This document shows positions 41,754 to 53,700 of a DNA stretch of 62,000 nucleotides, one piece after another. The notes beneath the pieces are model-generated. The model was not told the origin of the DNA. It saw only the letters and a program-made list of their open reading frames with translations, and searched no databases. Location of the stretch: positions 1 to 62,000 of the forward strand of contig CAJNDS010002173.1 of NCBI GenBank assembly GCA_905221605.1, in the 5' to 3' direction. The stretch is from Symbiodinium natans. Its lineage: Eukaryota > Sar > Dinophyceae > Suessiales > Symbiodiniaceae. The position numbers were made by a program, and so were the translations under genes. How positions within the stretch are numbered: the stretch's first letter is position 1; every line of letters starts with the position of its first letter.

Positions 41754-44349
41754 CTGCCACAAATCGCTGGCTTTCCTGGACGCAAGCAATGGGCTTTCAG
41801 ACTGTTAAGCCTGTTAAGCTTTCTGGGGCCTCCTTCCTGCTTACACTTCAAGAAGGCCATAGCCAGGACCCCTGCATGAAACCCTCGGCCACAAGTCTCC
41901 TTCAAACTCCAGTTGGGGTTCTCCAGGAAAGGCAAGCCCCGCTGAATGATGCTGGCCATGACGCAGCAGTCATGGACCACGCCAAAATGAACCTCAGCTC
42001 CGGGCAGGAAGCATGCGACTCCATCCCGGTGATGCATGTGCCTGCGCAGTCAGTTATGGAACTTGTCATCAGCTTGAGGGTTGCGATGTGTTGAAAGAAC
42101 TTGATGATGCAAAAGTTCTTCTCCAACAGCAAACGCGCTGCTGGTGTAAGGCTCTCTTGCAACTCGTGCTGCCCAAACCTGCCCAAATTCTTCATACACT
42201 GAAACGTACAGCAGGTTTGGGGTTTGTCCTGAAGCTATAGCTTGGTCCGAGAAACTCCGTTCATGACCAGGATGCCCACCTCTGGATCCACGGGCATCCT
42301 GGGCAGGCCAGCGCTCATTACACCACTACAAAATCTTGAGCCCTCCATTGTTTTTTCCGCTCAGCTTTCATGCAATAAACAGGCCATTGCCGAAAACCAG
42401 ACAAAAAAACTCCCGAATGCCCCAAAGCCCAGCCTTTGAAGGAGCCGCCCGAACTCGGTGAGCTTCGGTGTTCCATCCTCTTCTTTGTCCACGGCGCGCA
42501 GCTCAAGCAACCTCTTGGCGGCCGCTAGCACCTGGTTCTTGAAGAGTGTTTAGGGTGGAGGCGACGTTGAGACTTACCGCCCCAACTGGTCCACAGCCTT
42601 AACTACATCTGGGAACCTTCTCAGACCGATGAAGCGCTCAACTCTCAAGCCAGAGACCCCGAGGAGGCCTGCTCAGCTTGAGGAGGGTCCGGCAACTTGT
42701 TCAGAAACTGCTCTGGTGTGCCAACAACTTTCCAGTGCTCAAAGATGGTGAGGATCACATCTTCCAAGCGAGCGTGCTTCATGCCAGGATCCACGTGCTG
42801 CTTGAGGTCCTCGTACGCCGCCTGTGTCAGCATCCGTATGACGTTTCCTTCGCGCAGCCGCCCAGTGCGACCCGCGCGCTGTGCGGCCTCATCTTTGCTG
42901 ATCTTCAAGGTTGTCAAGAAGCTTTGCTTCGAATTGGCATTCCACCGTGGACGCTTGTGCTCACAAAGATCAATGACAACATCCACATCATGGATTGTCA
43001 CGGACGACTCGGCCACATCCGTTGCCAAGATGACACGACGCCTCCACTTCTCACCTGCTTTCTTCCCCGCAGCTTTCAGAATGGACATTTGCACTTCCAT
43101 TGCTATGGTTGCATGCAGGATGCTCACCTTGAGCTCCGGCTCTTTCTCCAAGCTCCCCCGCAGCTGGTACAGCTCACCTCTGCCCGGAAGGAAGACCAGA
43201 AACGAGGAGGCTTGGTTGCAGGTGCGGTGAAGCTCAATGATAAATGTTGCCAACAACTCCCAGCGAGCCCTGCCTGTCGTGGTGGCAAGCACCTGCTCCC
43301 ATGAACCAAACAAATGCTGTGGCACTTTAGGAAGCAGCGCCCCCTTGTCTAGGAAGTGCTCGTTGATCGTGAATGGCCTCTCATCTTGAAGGTCAATAAA
43401 GGCAACTCCCTGACCACAAGAAGCTTCGGATTAGCCCTTCATGTGCTCCTTGTCCATAGCCGCAGACATTAACACGAGCTTCAGCGCAGGCAACTTTTTC
43501 AGAACTGTATGGCACACCACCGCCAACAACAGGTCAATCAGAGTGTCACGGGTGTGCACCTGAGGAAGGGTTTTTAAGGTCACAACGTGTCACAACAGCA
43601 AATATGTCGAGCCCAGGGCGTGGATTTGGGTGTAGGGGGCTGAGAACCCACCTGGCCCAAAGACCATCATCCGAACTGCTCCGGGCTTTGCCCTTTTCCT
43701 GGTGGGACCCTCCGGTCCATCCACCGATTTCGCGAGGCGTGAGCTCGCCAAGGCGGGTGCTGCCGGGTGGTGCTGGGGCTTAGTTTTTGGATGTGTTGCT
43801 CCCCTCGACCTAAGGACCTAAGGATGGCCTTGTGCTCTGCTTATCTGCTTATCTTACCGACAGCTCCCGTTTTGATTTCAGTGTTGACCGCAACTAATGG
43901 ATAGTGGGAGCCTCATCAACAATGATGACATCGAAGTCGGGGCTACAGTCCAAACAGTTGAGAAGCGCAATGCCCGCAACAACATAGGTCAGGCGAGTTT
44001 TGTCTGAACGCACTTTGCAGCCACCAATCTCATAGCCAACAAGGTCCCCAAGGTTTGTCTTCGTTCGCCGCGCCACGTACGCTGCCAAGGTAGTGGCTGC
44101 AATGCGTCGCGGCTGGGCGCACAGAATCTTTGTTGCAGGCGCGCGCATCTGCGCCTCTGCCAGCAGCATTTGTGGAAGGTCTGTGGACTTGCCTGAGCCT
44201 GTAGGAGCCACGAGGATTGTTACCTGGGACTTGTTCATGGCTTCAAAGATTTGAGGCCATGCCCGACCGACCAGAGACGAAAGGTCGGGCGACAAGTCTG
44301 AAGCGGGCTTTGCCAGCGGCGCGTGACGCTTGTGACCTGGTTCAGCCAT
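40468..44349 (-). CDS. DExH-box (DEVH) RNA helicase, five exons
   Basis: Joining 44349-43912, 43559-42669, 42531-42434, 42041-41830 and 41753-40468 keeps one frame for 974 codons. Motif I is APTGSGKST (residue about 48), Ia AQPRRIAATTLA, II DEVH created across intron 1, III MSAAMD in place of the usual MSAT.D, V ATDVAESSVTI, VI QRAGRTGR, then the winged-helix/HA2 region (LAAAKRLLELRAVD, then HFGVVHDCCVMASIIQRGLPF) and a C-terminal region with SDLIAGLQAYRAW and an OB-fold-like segment. Length and order match DHX36/DHX57/DHX29-type ATP-dependent 3'-5' RNA helicases. All four introns are GC-AG. One TAA (43431-43433, codon about 189) lies in frame just after motif III, so the copy is either interrupted there, has a 27-bp micro-intron, or holds a sequence error. 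Confidence 0.88.
41830..42041 (-). CDS. Helicase exon 4: HA2
   Basis: Acceptor CTGCGCAG|GCACATG completes the split codon as Arg. Contains HFGVVHDCCVMASIIQRGLPF, the counterpart of the G.l...l.IAA.L....PF element. Donor AAGGAG|GCCCCA, phase 1. Confidence 0.75.
42434..42531 (-). CDS. Helicase exon 3: winged-helix/HA2 start
   Basis: Acceptor AACCAG|GTGCTAGCG. Encodes VLAAAKRLLELRAVDKEED and LTEFGRLLQ, the usual A...L..LGA.d....LT..G..L pattern. Donor CTTCAAAG|GCTGGG, phase 2. Confidence 0.85.
42669..43559 (-). CDS. Helicase exon 2: motif II end, III to VI
   Basis: Begins VHTRDTLIDLLL, completing DEVH. Contains motif III (LVLMSAAMD), an in-frame TAA at 43431-43433, then FIDLQDERPFTINEHFL, motif IV (SSFLVFLPGRGE), motif V and motif VI. 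Ends PPQAEQ at donor GAGCAG|GCCTCC. Length 891 bp is a multiple of three. Confidence 0.85.
43912..44349 (-). CDS. Helicase exon 1: start to motif II
   Basis: ATG at 44349 (MAEPGHKRHAPLAK). Contains Walker A, motif Ia, Ib (TRLTYVVAGIALLNCL) and the first half of motif II (VIIVDE). Donor GATGAG|GCTCCC. Reading through the donor gives an apparent DEAP motif and a premature stop, which is an artefact. Confidence 0.88.
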
Positions 44350-45682
44350 GGCTTCATCAAGCTACCATCATGCTACATCATGCGAACCAGTTTTTCCAAG
44401 TTTGGCATGACCTCTGATGACACTGCTGTTGTGGACCATCGTGCCTTGCTGAAGCGCGGTACGATTTGGACGTGTGATCCTGATTTGCATGTGTGATGGT
44501 CCTGCCTGGACGGGGGCCAAGCTAAAACCAAGCATAGCTGCAGAAGAAGTTGACACAATCCATGCTTTCTTCCAACCCCCGAACACAGCTCGCGTCCTCG
44601 ATTCAGTACGGATGCAAGGTTCCGGTGCAAGAGCTGTGCTAGTTGCGAGGTGCAGATGGATGCTGCAAGACATAGGATATGTCTGCAGCCAGTCTGACGC
44701 AGGAGAAGTAAACAACAACCCGTTATGCATCTCATGTGTCTGAAAAACCAGGACAGAAGCCTGAAGTCTCGCAAAGTCTTGAAGCCTGCATGCAATGTAA
44801 ACCCTACCTATGAACACTGAATGTCCCAAAAAAACTCACAGCCCTGCCTGCTCGGCCTACGCACATGCCAGGGAGGTCGGAGAAGAAACCTAGGAAGTAG
44901 ACAAGAAGCTGACAAGGGCATTCAGTTTGGTCCAGAGACCAAGGTTTTTGATCAAAACTCAGCCCCTTACGGCTATGTAGCATCTTCATTTGCCACTGGC
45001 TCCCACTCAGCTTCTGCACACAAAAAGCAGACACAAGGTGCACAAACACCTGCTCCTTGCAAAGCCGCACTGAGCGGATCTACCTGGTCCAGTAGCGGTC
45101 CAGGCTCAACATGGCTGCCGCTGCCACATGGCGAAAGGTCAAGCAAAGTTGGGGACTCAGCTCTATCCGAGCCTGAGCTGGGGTGGGGGGGGTTCCCCAA
45201 AATACGTACTTTTGCCTGAGACACGTGGTACCATCACCTACCTCGCACGTACACAAGAAGACAATGTATGGTACCACTTCGATCGTTCCCATCCTCTTCC
45301 TAGGCACAAAAGCTGCTGCATGCCATTGTGTTGACATGATCGATGAAAGAGATGCGAGCGGCAACCGATTGTTGTGAGCGATTCCAAAGCATGATAGCAT
45401 TGCATCCCGGTGCCCACAGCTGGGACCGAAGCAAGCTTGCCTCATGCGATTTTCAACCCGGGCAGGCGGTCGCGGCACTTGCATTTCTCACGTTGCACGG
45501 TTTGGGGAGCGGTATCGACCTCAGACTTGGACTTCTTCTTGCAGCGTCAATGCCCGAGACATCGAAGAATCTTCTCAGCCAAGTGACAGGTCCCAATTCT
45601 TGAGATCATGATGGATCACGCCTCGTTTGTAGAGCGAAAGACAGGAACCCCTTTGCCGACCTGCACGCCGATGAGCTACCTC
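44350..45682. other. Intergenic stretch between the helicase and the pseudouridine synthase
   Basis: Overlapping frames on both strands (44368-44829, 45080-45484) show no family signature. The 5' leader of the helicase and the 3' region of the synthase gene lie here. I see no further gene. Confidence 0.35.
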
Positions 45683-46815
45683 TCATTGAGGAATCTGCAA
45701 AATGTAGTGCTGAAAGTCTGTCAGGCAACGGCCCAGCGCGACAGCAGAAGCGGAATCCTTGCCAACTGCGGTGGTCAGGGCGGCAGTGAGGTCCGCAGGC
45801 AAACGATCCACCACCTCCTTAGAGAAAGTGAGTGCCGCATTCGGGACAAGCAGAGAAGCAGACAACCAGAAAGCTCGCCTCACTTGCGCTCCGAGCAGCA
45901 TGTTCTCCGGTCATGCCGTTGAAGATCAGGCAGTGGCGATGCAAAAAGATCGACTCGCAAACGCTGAAGTCCAACTGCTGCGTCTGTAGAGCCTGGTCGC
46001 ACGTAATTGTAGGTGCTCTTCCGAGTCCCGAGATATGTGAAACAATTGCGCATACGGTGTCCATGCGAGGCTGGCAAGTTGCTGTGTACTTCTCGTCCCG
46101 CACGACTGCGTGCCCCGTAAACGAGCAGTGGCTGCGAATCTGGTGGCGGCGGCCAGTCGTGATCCGCACCTCGTGCAACATGAAGGTATGCTAGCGACGG
46201 GTCTTCAAAATGCCGCGGCCCATGTGCTGCGTTGTCAGAGGTTGCGTCCAACATTTGTCGCAAAGCTGCCACTGTCAAAGTCGCCGTGCCAACAGCGAGC
46301 AGAATGTGTGCCAGGACCTCCCACAGATGCGTATTGCAAGGCTCAACTAAGCTCATGTCTGCCTCAGAAGCCCAGCGTAGCACGCATTTGTCGCCGACCT
46401 TGAATTCCGTGCGTGCAGGCTTTCCGACACAGCTGGAGTGAGTTGGTCCGTCTCCTGTGGTTCAAGTCTTAGCGCGTCGGTGTTCCCCGCATGGGTAATG
46501 CACTGGAACGATTGACGCAGCAGTGTGCTACATGGCTGACTGGACGCGGCAGTCCTTGCCATGTGACGTGTGCATCCACCCTGCGTTGCCGCTGGGCCAT
46601 CCACCCATGACCTAGGTGCAAACCCATGAATGCGAGTCTGTCGGCTGACTACCCCATTGCCAATATTTCTCCATGTCCAAGCCGGGGCTACGGCACAAGA
46701 CGGTATAATCGCGCCGAATCTCCTGAGCTGACATCTCTGCTTTGAGGTTTTCGCCAATCCTACTAGTACGGAACAATACGGATTCAGCTTCTTTGATCGA
46801 AGTCACCCTGTCCAT
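45683..46815 (-). CDS. RluA-family pseudouridine synthase, multi-exon
   Basis: The enzyme converts uridine to pseudouridine in rRNA or tRNA. The 5'-most exon seen (about 46815-46640) reads MDRVTSIKEAESVLF, fitting the catalytic LDxxTSG region with Met for Leu, then EIRRDYTVLCRSPGL, the K.Y.a.v.G segment. A middle exon near 46400 reads ARTEFKVGDKCVLRW. The next (about 46185-45879) has the diagnostic LHEVRITTGRRHQIRSH and FTGHAVVRDEKYT (V.l.TGR.HQIR.H....GH...D..Y), then SIFLHRHCLIFNGMTG (the C.HR..l.F element). Intron 45878-45818 (61 bp, AGTGAG|GC to TCTAAG|G) leads to the last exon (45817-45683): VVDRLPADLTAALTTA, the PLP.DL..AL ending. Residues upstream of the catalytic motif were not located with confidence. 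Confidence 0.7.
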
Positions 46816-46869
46816 TTCTGATTGCAGATTTTGACTTTCTTCGCCTTCTTTTCTAAAGTTGATTGCTTG

Positions 46870-48190
46870 GGCTGCTTTGGTTTGGAGATCGGATTAGGGT
46901 GGCTCAAGCGGCTGTTCGACAGCCTGAGCATGATGGTATGTTACGTGGTTACTTGGCTGCGTCATGATGCGGTGCCCTGATGACAATGCTGACGATTAGA
47001 GACGTTGCGGAACTCATTGTGAGCTTGCCCAAGCGCTGAACGGTGCGACTGCAACAGCTGTAGCACTGTGAATTCCTCTTGCCGGGTAGAGCTGAATGTT
47101 AGGGTATCGCAGCTTGTCAGGCGTGGTCGACCTCATGCTAGACCTCCTTGGCATCTGTCTTTTGCCAAGCAGCTCCAGCTCGCAACTGCACCTTTGCCGC
47201 AGGGGACTGTGAACTACGAACTTACAGCTTGCAAGCATTCAGTCTGAAGCTAGTACGGACTTCAGCTGGAGCACCTGCAAGTCGTAGTATGCTTCAAAGC
47301 TCTTCGCAAAGAGAATCAACCCAGAGCACGGAACATCAACGCGGTGCAGAAAGCCATGATCGTGTTGCGTGCCTGAGCCAGGAGGCGAGTAGGACAAGGG
47401 TGTTCATCAAATTCTGACCTTCGCTCACCTCAAACAGAAGGGCCCTGCATTACGTGGTACCCACGAAGAGAAGGGACGCCCGATAATAAGGAGCCCTATA
47501 AAGAAAGGAGCCCTCTGCTGGGCTCTGAGGTGCTCTGCAAGATCGGCCAGTTGCCGCCTTTCCAAGAGCCCACGAAGTGTCGAAGCTGTCGCTGAAGGTT
47601 CCCGTCACAAACCTCCCAGCCCACTGGCCTAAGAGACGCAACGGAAAAAGACACAAGGCACTTCTAAGGCTTTCTCATGAGAAACGAGGAAAGATTCTTG
47701 GGCCGAGAGGCTTGAGGATCACCATCCCTCAGTTGCGGGAGATCAGTATCTTGAAAGATGTGGGGAATGTCTTGTCTTCTTTTGGGAATGTCCTTTTTCC
47801 CCCATCTTTGAAAAGTACTGAACTCAGATGCATCGCTTGTGTCTCGCCCAGGTTCGATCCTCCAGCTCCAGCCGCACAGACGGCCCCAGCAGCGGGCGCT
47901 TGCTGTGCAGTGGCTGAGGCAGCGATCGGGACCTGAAGTGTCTAAGGGAGGTTTGAAGGGTATGCTCTCTTTCCTTGTGCTTCTTCTGTGATGGAAGAGG
48001 AGCCCGAAGCCGCGAAAAGATGTTCAAAGCCCCCATGACTCCCAAGCCTCAAGCCCGCCCGTCTTCCACACGTGGGCCCGAGAACATTATGCCATTGAGT
48101 CACATGTACCCAGACCTGGCAAAACCGAAAACTGTAATTTTCTTCTTATTTTCATGAGATATACATATGCATGCATTTACTTACACTGAC
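46870..48190. other. Stretch with no firmly supported gene
   Basis: Probably contains 5' exons of the pseudouridine synthase and 3' exons of the next gene. Frames at 47014-47238 (minus) and 47577-47936 (plus) have no signature. An alanine-rich minus frame at 47850-47935 (QQAPAAGAVCAAGAGG) is ambiguous. Confidence 0.3.
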
Positions 48191-48199
48191 ATAATTCAC

Positions 48200-49203
48200 A
48201 CGATTCCTCTTGTGCAGGCGCCTCTGATCCAAGCTGGCGCCAAGCTCTCGGAAGCAGTCACCAAGCGCCCAGCGCAGCGTCGGGTGCACGGCGCCTGAAA
48301 GCTCGCAAGCAGTTTGGGGTTTCGGGGTTGGGGCTGTAGGGTTTTAAGGTGGCTTGTCGTCTAAGAGCTCCTCTCCCCATTGCCGTCACCTCCCTGGCTC
48401 AGTTTTTGATTGTCGGGATGGGACACGCGGTCTACGCACAGTGTCCAGCGGATCCGGTCGCGCTTTGCTTGGAGCCCGGGCTTGCAGGGTTCTTGCGAAA
48501 ACGCGGACGTGAGCGCGAGGAGGTAGGACAACGGCACAGCGATCAGACGTCAACGATCGCATTGACGGAAATATGCTGCGAGACTCCCCGAAAGAGAGTA
48601 GGGCTGATCAGGCCTGCGAAGCTGCAGGCCCAAAGAATGCTGAGAAGGTCGTCCTCACCCACACAAGAGCCCGCAACGCTGGGAATCCGAAGGTTTTCGG
48701 GACTAACCTTACACCAACTGAGTACTGCGACACTTCTGAGGTTGTGCTTGTCTCTGCCCGCCGTGCCCCGAGTCCTCCAGAGCCTTTCGTCGAAGAGGCG
48801 TTGCAAAGCTCGTCAAGGTCAGCTTTCGCAGACCTCTGCTCAGAAGACATCAAGGTAGACATGCCTATAGTACTTTGGCACTCTCCTCTTTCACATCGCC
48901 CAGGCGAGCAGAAGCTCCAGATTCAACAAAAACTTCCGTACCGTCTTCTACAGCCCTCGAACACTTCCATGAAGGCAACCTCAATCTCGCCGCAGGCACG
49001 GGCTCGCACCTCCCGCTGCAACTCGCGGAAGGCCTCCACGCTGGAAATGCAAGGGTCCTGTGTTCATCCTGCTAAGCTTCCCTACGCTGACTGGAGAAAC
49101 CGAGTAGAGAGTCAAAAAGCGTTTCGAAGAGCTCTGGGGGCATCTCGGGGGCCTCTGGACCGCCCGGAGCCGCGGCAAGGCCGAGGGAGACGTGCCGGAG
49201 CTC
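48200..49203 (-). CDS. Unassigned multi-exon gene with one OPR/FASTK-like helix repeat
   Basis: Four minus-strand segments look like exons. They are: 49203 downward, EELRHVSLGLAAAPGG and PPELFETLFDSLLGF; 49039-48930, VEAFRELQREVRARACGEIE and VAFMEVFEGC; 48700-48543, SPENLRIPSVAGSCVGEDDL, then LSILWACSFAGLISPTLF; and 48293-48200, AVHPTLRWALGDCFRELGAS. The LSILWACSFAG...LF pattern resembles the LSn.LWA.A..G...LF helix of OPR/FASTK-type RNA-binding proteins, which would fit the RNA-related neighbours, but only one repeat is clear and no RAP domain is visible. Splice junctions were not settled. Confidence 0.4.
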
Positions 49204-50777
49204 CTCGAGCGCCAGGGATTCTTTTTGTCAAAGACCTTTCTTAAGCTTGCGTTGTTCTTTCCATTTAATCTTTGTTCTGTTTGTAGCCCAACAGCTCTCC
49301 TTTTCTTCGGGCCTTTGAGGTTCACCCTTGCGGCTTTAGGTCAGAAGGCAAACTTGCCACACCGCCATGTTCTGTCCTTGCAAAGGCCACCTCCTTAAAC
49401 TTCCACCACCGCCTTTTGGGGGCAAAAAACTCCCAACCAACCCGCTTCAGGAATAGTCTCGCAAAACCCCGCAAGTAGCTGTTGTTTCTCAATCCTAAAC
49501 TAAACCACAATCAATGGCCTGGAGTGTTGGGGCACCATAGTTGGAAGAGTTAGAGAAGTGCAGCCATCGGTTGCAGCCAAGAAGATGAAGGAAATGCCAG
49601 ACATGCAGGTGGTCCACAGGACAAGACCAGACAACGCGCAAACAAAACCGCCAGGGTGCGAGCACGACATCGAAACAATAGCAACGACAAGAGGAACCAG
49701 CTTACATGCAACGCTTCAATCATGATGGAAGCAAGCAGGCAAAGCGTATTGGCGGGACGCATGTCAAGAACCCAGGCCAACAACGTCGCAACAGGCCAAG
49801 TCGCAACACACACAGAACGCAGGCAAGAGGAAACAACCACGTGCCACGAAGCATAGGCACAAGGGAGCAGGGCCGAGTGTGGCAACAGGACAAAAAAGAA
49901 AAAATCTACATTGGATGCATGGGAGGCGCCAGAAGAAGCCAGAGAAAGATTGCAGGCAGCTGCAAGAGCTCACATCTTAATGAAAAGTGTGCAATTGAAG
50001 CTTCAGATTGCCGGGATCCAAACCCCTGAACTCTGAAGGCCTCTGTGGTGAAGCGGTGAAGAGATGGTGTTTGACGGCAGCACTCGGCCCGAAATCGTGG
50101 GCTCGCGATGCCTCGCAAGGTCAACTCGGCTACTGTTCGAAACGAGGACAAGACCAGAAGCCTGTTCCCTGGGCTGTCAAGCCTTATATGCCTTTCGCTA
50201 CCATTGCCGCCCCAAGCTTTGCGCTTACACGAATGCTGCCAAGGCACCCAGTGTCGCGAGGGACCAGGATATCCTGAAAAAATGCGGCAACGCCAAGAGG
50301 GCTGAGTGTGAAATTGAAGTAGTGTTAAAATGCTCAGGTTAGCAGTGTTTGCTGGGTTGGTGGGTTACGGGTTTCTGAGATCTTGGATTGGGAATGCTCG
50401 AGGTCATTGCGCACTGAGCTCTGAGCATTGCCAATTCCGCTGGGGAGGTGGAGCCCTGAGCACGGAGAAAGCACATGCCAAGGCCAAGAGATATGCGAAA
50501 CAATGAGGCGAGTGCCGGCGTGCCTCCAGGATTGGGGCGACAGCGGTGGCAGCTAAGGCACGGAGCTCCGCCTAGAATCCAAAAACCAAAGCGTTTTTTC
50601 CACACCATCGCAGAATCAGACTCGGAATGCTCCCCGAGTGGCATCCCGGACTTGAAGCCGTGCCAGGGTCCACAGCAAAGTGGAAGAGCCAGTCTTGGCC
50701 TCCTTCCCCTGCATCTCGTACATCAAGGCCACGCCTGGGATACAAACTCTGAAGCACGGAACTCGCTCAATTGACCA
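49204..50777. other. Stretch with no supported gene
   Basis: A 111-codon minus frame (49550-49885) is strongly hydrophobic and Cys/Leu-rich, with plus-strand shadows of equal length. No domain is recognised on either strand. Confidence 0.35.
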
Positions 50778-53700
50778 ACCTATCCACCCTGGCCTGCGGC
50801 TGTGGCCGTACAGGCCTGGCAGGCTGCAACGATGGCCTTGTACGAGTCGTCATCTGGAGGAACCTCAGCTCAGGGCCGCTGAATCTCCTTGAGCTCCTTC
50901 TGTCTCATGCCTGGTCAAAACATTGGGGTTAAGTCTTCAAACTCTTTTGTCAACTGGAGACTGGTCGCATGCCAGGAAGCTTTGAAGTTCTTCAGCCAGG
51001 CCAAGCTCCCCAGTGCAGGCTGCCAGCGTGAAGCCCTCTCGAACGAGCCTCAAACTCGGACTTGGCTCGTGCTGTGCGCAGGACGCTGCTCTGGTATCTT
51101 CTTGCAGCTTCGTGGCGTGCGAGGCTCTGGCACGTCACCGAAGTGGCAGGAATCCTTTCAGGCAGATTTCGCCTGTCCTCTTGGTTGCTTCTATGTGGCA
51201 TGGTTGTTGCCAGCCGTTGGCAGCAAAGAGCTTCGAGTGATTAGCTTGTTAGTCTTGATTTACTTCCGTGACGGACTCTCGTGTTGTTCCCATCTGTCCT
51301 TGTGATGGCCATGGAGGCGGTGAGCTGCAACGCTGCCTTCCAGGAGCCCGTCGCCGCGAGTGCTGCGTTGCAGCTGCTCACCTGTGCCACGATACGTGGA
51401 GGCACGTGGCTACGAAAATGCTTCAGTCCCAGCTGTAACTTCCAGGAAGCCTCTAGGTCACCAGGATCTGGATCTGCCAGCAAACACAGCGCTTTCTGCC
51501 AGTTCTCCAGGGTCCTTTACATGCAAAGGCCCGTGATGGCGGGTAACTTGCGGTGTTGAGCACCCTTGCAATCCAAACGTGTCCCGCAGGCTTGGATGGT
51601 GGTTAGTTGCGCTACGCTGTTGGCCTCAACCTCAGTTGCAACGGGTCTACTCAGGACGAGTTCTGTCTCATCTTGCGTCTGGAATGCCATGCTGATGACC
51701 CACTGCAGTCACTGCAGTCAGTGGATCCGATGCATACGTTCCCGCTTCCCTATCTCTGATGTGGGAGCAGTTGCGCAATGGTTTCTACGGTCAGCTCCCC
51801 CGCTCGGAATGTCTGAGGCTCGACTGATTCTGGCTCTGTGTCTACGGGGCCATTTGTGGAGGTCCAGGAACTTCAGATCTGGGTTGCAGGCCGCTGTGCG
51901 AAGGATCCTGTGCAACTCGAGGGCCTGGAGATGCGACTCGGCTCTCTCGAAGCTCTCCCTGAAACGTTACAGTCTCTCCTCGCCGCCTCGCCTGCTCCCA
52001 GCCATGGGCCCGGGACGCCGCGGACATGGCAGTGGTGAAGGTCACCACATCCGGCTGGACTTCCTGATGCTTTGGTGGGGGGCGCGCTGTGAACCTCAAA
52101 AACGGGGCTTGTTGGGGACCCTCTTGAAATCTTGTCCTCTTGCACTCTTCGGAGGATATTTCAGGGTTCTAAACCAGGCCCAGGCGCGTGGCAAGCCGCG
52201 TGGAGGAGCTGCAAGGCTTCTTGCCATGCCTCTCCTGCACGGCAACTGTTAGGTGAGGGCAGAGGATCCCAGTGCACGACGGCTCGGGGGATGCTCGAAA
52301 ATCCGAACAGGCTCCTCGTGCACAGCTGCTAAGTGCGGAGTTGAAACTGACGACATCCTCAAGTTGGCATTTTGGGCTCAAACTCTTGGACAGGGCAATG
52401 ACCGGACAGGAGCCGAACTGTTTCGGGGGAGTTGTCACTCTAGGGCTGATTCAGTGTCGAGGAATTTCAGTCTATGCTGGGGGTTTGGACAGGTATGAGC
52501 TCGGGTCCGCGGCACCCGTCCTCACAGCTCCCAAAAGCTGTCCCGAAACTCTGCAAGCCCTCGAACCCTGCACCGCTTCAGCCGGGTTGCAGGTTGAATT
52601 TCCCGGCCACTTAGGCCACAAAAGAGGGCCAGGGCCAGAAGCCACTGGTCGGCCTTCCTGGGACTTGAAATGGTTTTAGGGTTTAGGGAGGGGAGGGTAT
52701 ACAGGTTTGGGCTCAGGACCTTCGGGTAACGGGCAGAGCTGAACTTCCGAGAGCAGCTTGTTGCAATTGAACTCTGTAGGGTAACCAGAACCCCCGCACC
52801 CCCAAAGTGCATAACCGAAACAAGTTGTTCGAAACAGCTTGTCCCCGACGGCTGGCAACCCTAAAACACAAAACAATGGCACCACTGAGTAAGGGGCATA
52901 GAGCAGCATAACCTTGTAACGAGGCACTCGCATGTTCCCATGGCAGCGCTGATGGCAATGGCATCTGCAGTGTGCCGGAGGCCTGGAAACAAAGCAATGA
53001 GCGTTGCAAAAGTGTCGGAATTATGCGTAGTTCCGGCCGCCTCTTCGAGCGACAATTAAGCACACCAGCAGCTTGCAGTCCGTGGCCGAGCCTTCCATCC
53101 GCTGAAGCAGCTCCAGGGCCAGCTGCCAGCAGCCCCCGAAAGAGCAGGCCTCTGCTGAGTGCCGGGGACTTTATACAGGTAGCATGGATGTGCGCAGGCG
53201 AGTCCGAGGCAATGTCGTGGGGTTGGGTTTTACCTGCGCTTGTTTTAGGGCACGGCTTGTTTAGGGTTGCAGGGTTTAGAGTTCTAGGGCTTCTAGGGTT
53301 CCGTTGTTTGTGTAACAGTTTGAGCGTTTTGGCTTTGGGGGCGTGAGGGGGAGGGGGGTGGCGTGGGATGGTTGGGGTTGTACCGACACACGACGCAGAA
53401 CCATATGCGCGTAAACAAGCAAATACATACATATCCACACACATAATATATGCATAGAAACATATATATATATATACACATGCATTTATGTACTTGCTTC
53501 TTCTGGGCAGATAGTGCTTCTGCTAGACAAATAGAGCTTCCACAAGCAAAATAGTGATCAAATACTAACCATGCACCAAGCATACAATTTGCACGTGCGA
53601 ATGAAAGGTTCATTGCATATAAACGAAGTATTCATTGCATACAAATCTCTAAATTAATAGAACACGAAACAAATCAGTCCGTATCTCATAAATACTACTG

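Noticed and set aside
43894-43917. DEAP-type helicase motif.
   Set aside because: It is produced by reading into a GC-AG intron; the spliced motif is DEVH.
47850-47870. GGTTCGATCC resembling a tRNA B box.
   Set aside because: No A box or cloverleaf can be built around it.
48573-49244. 223-codon plus frame.
   Set aside because: Its minus-strand counterparts are more protein-like and agree with the orientation of the array.
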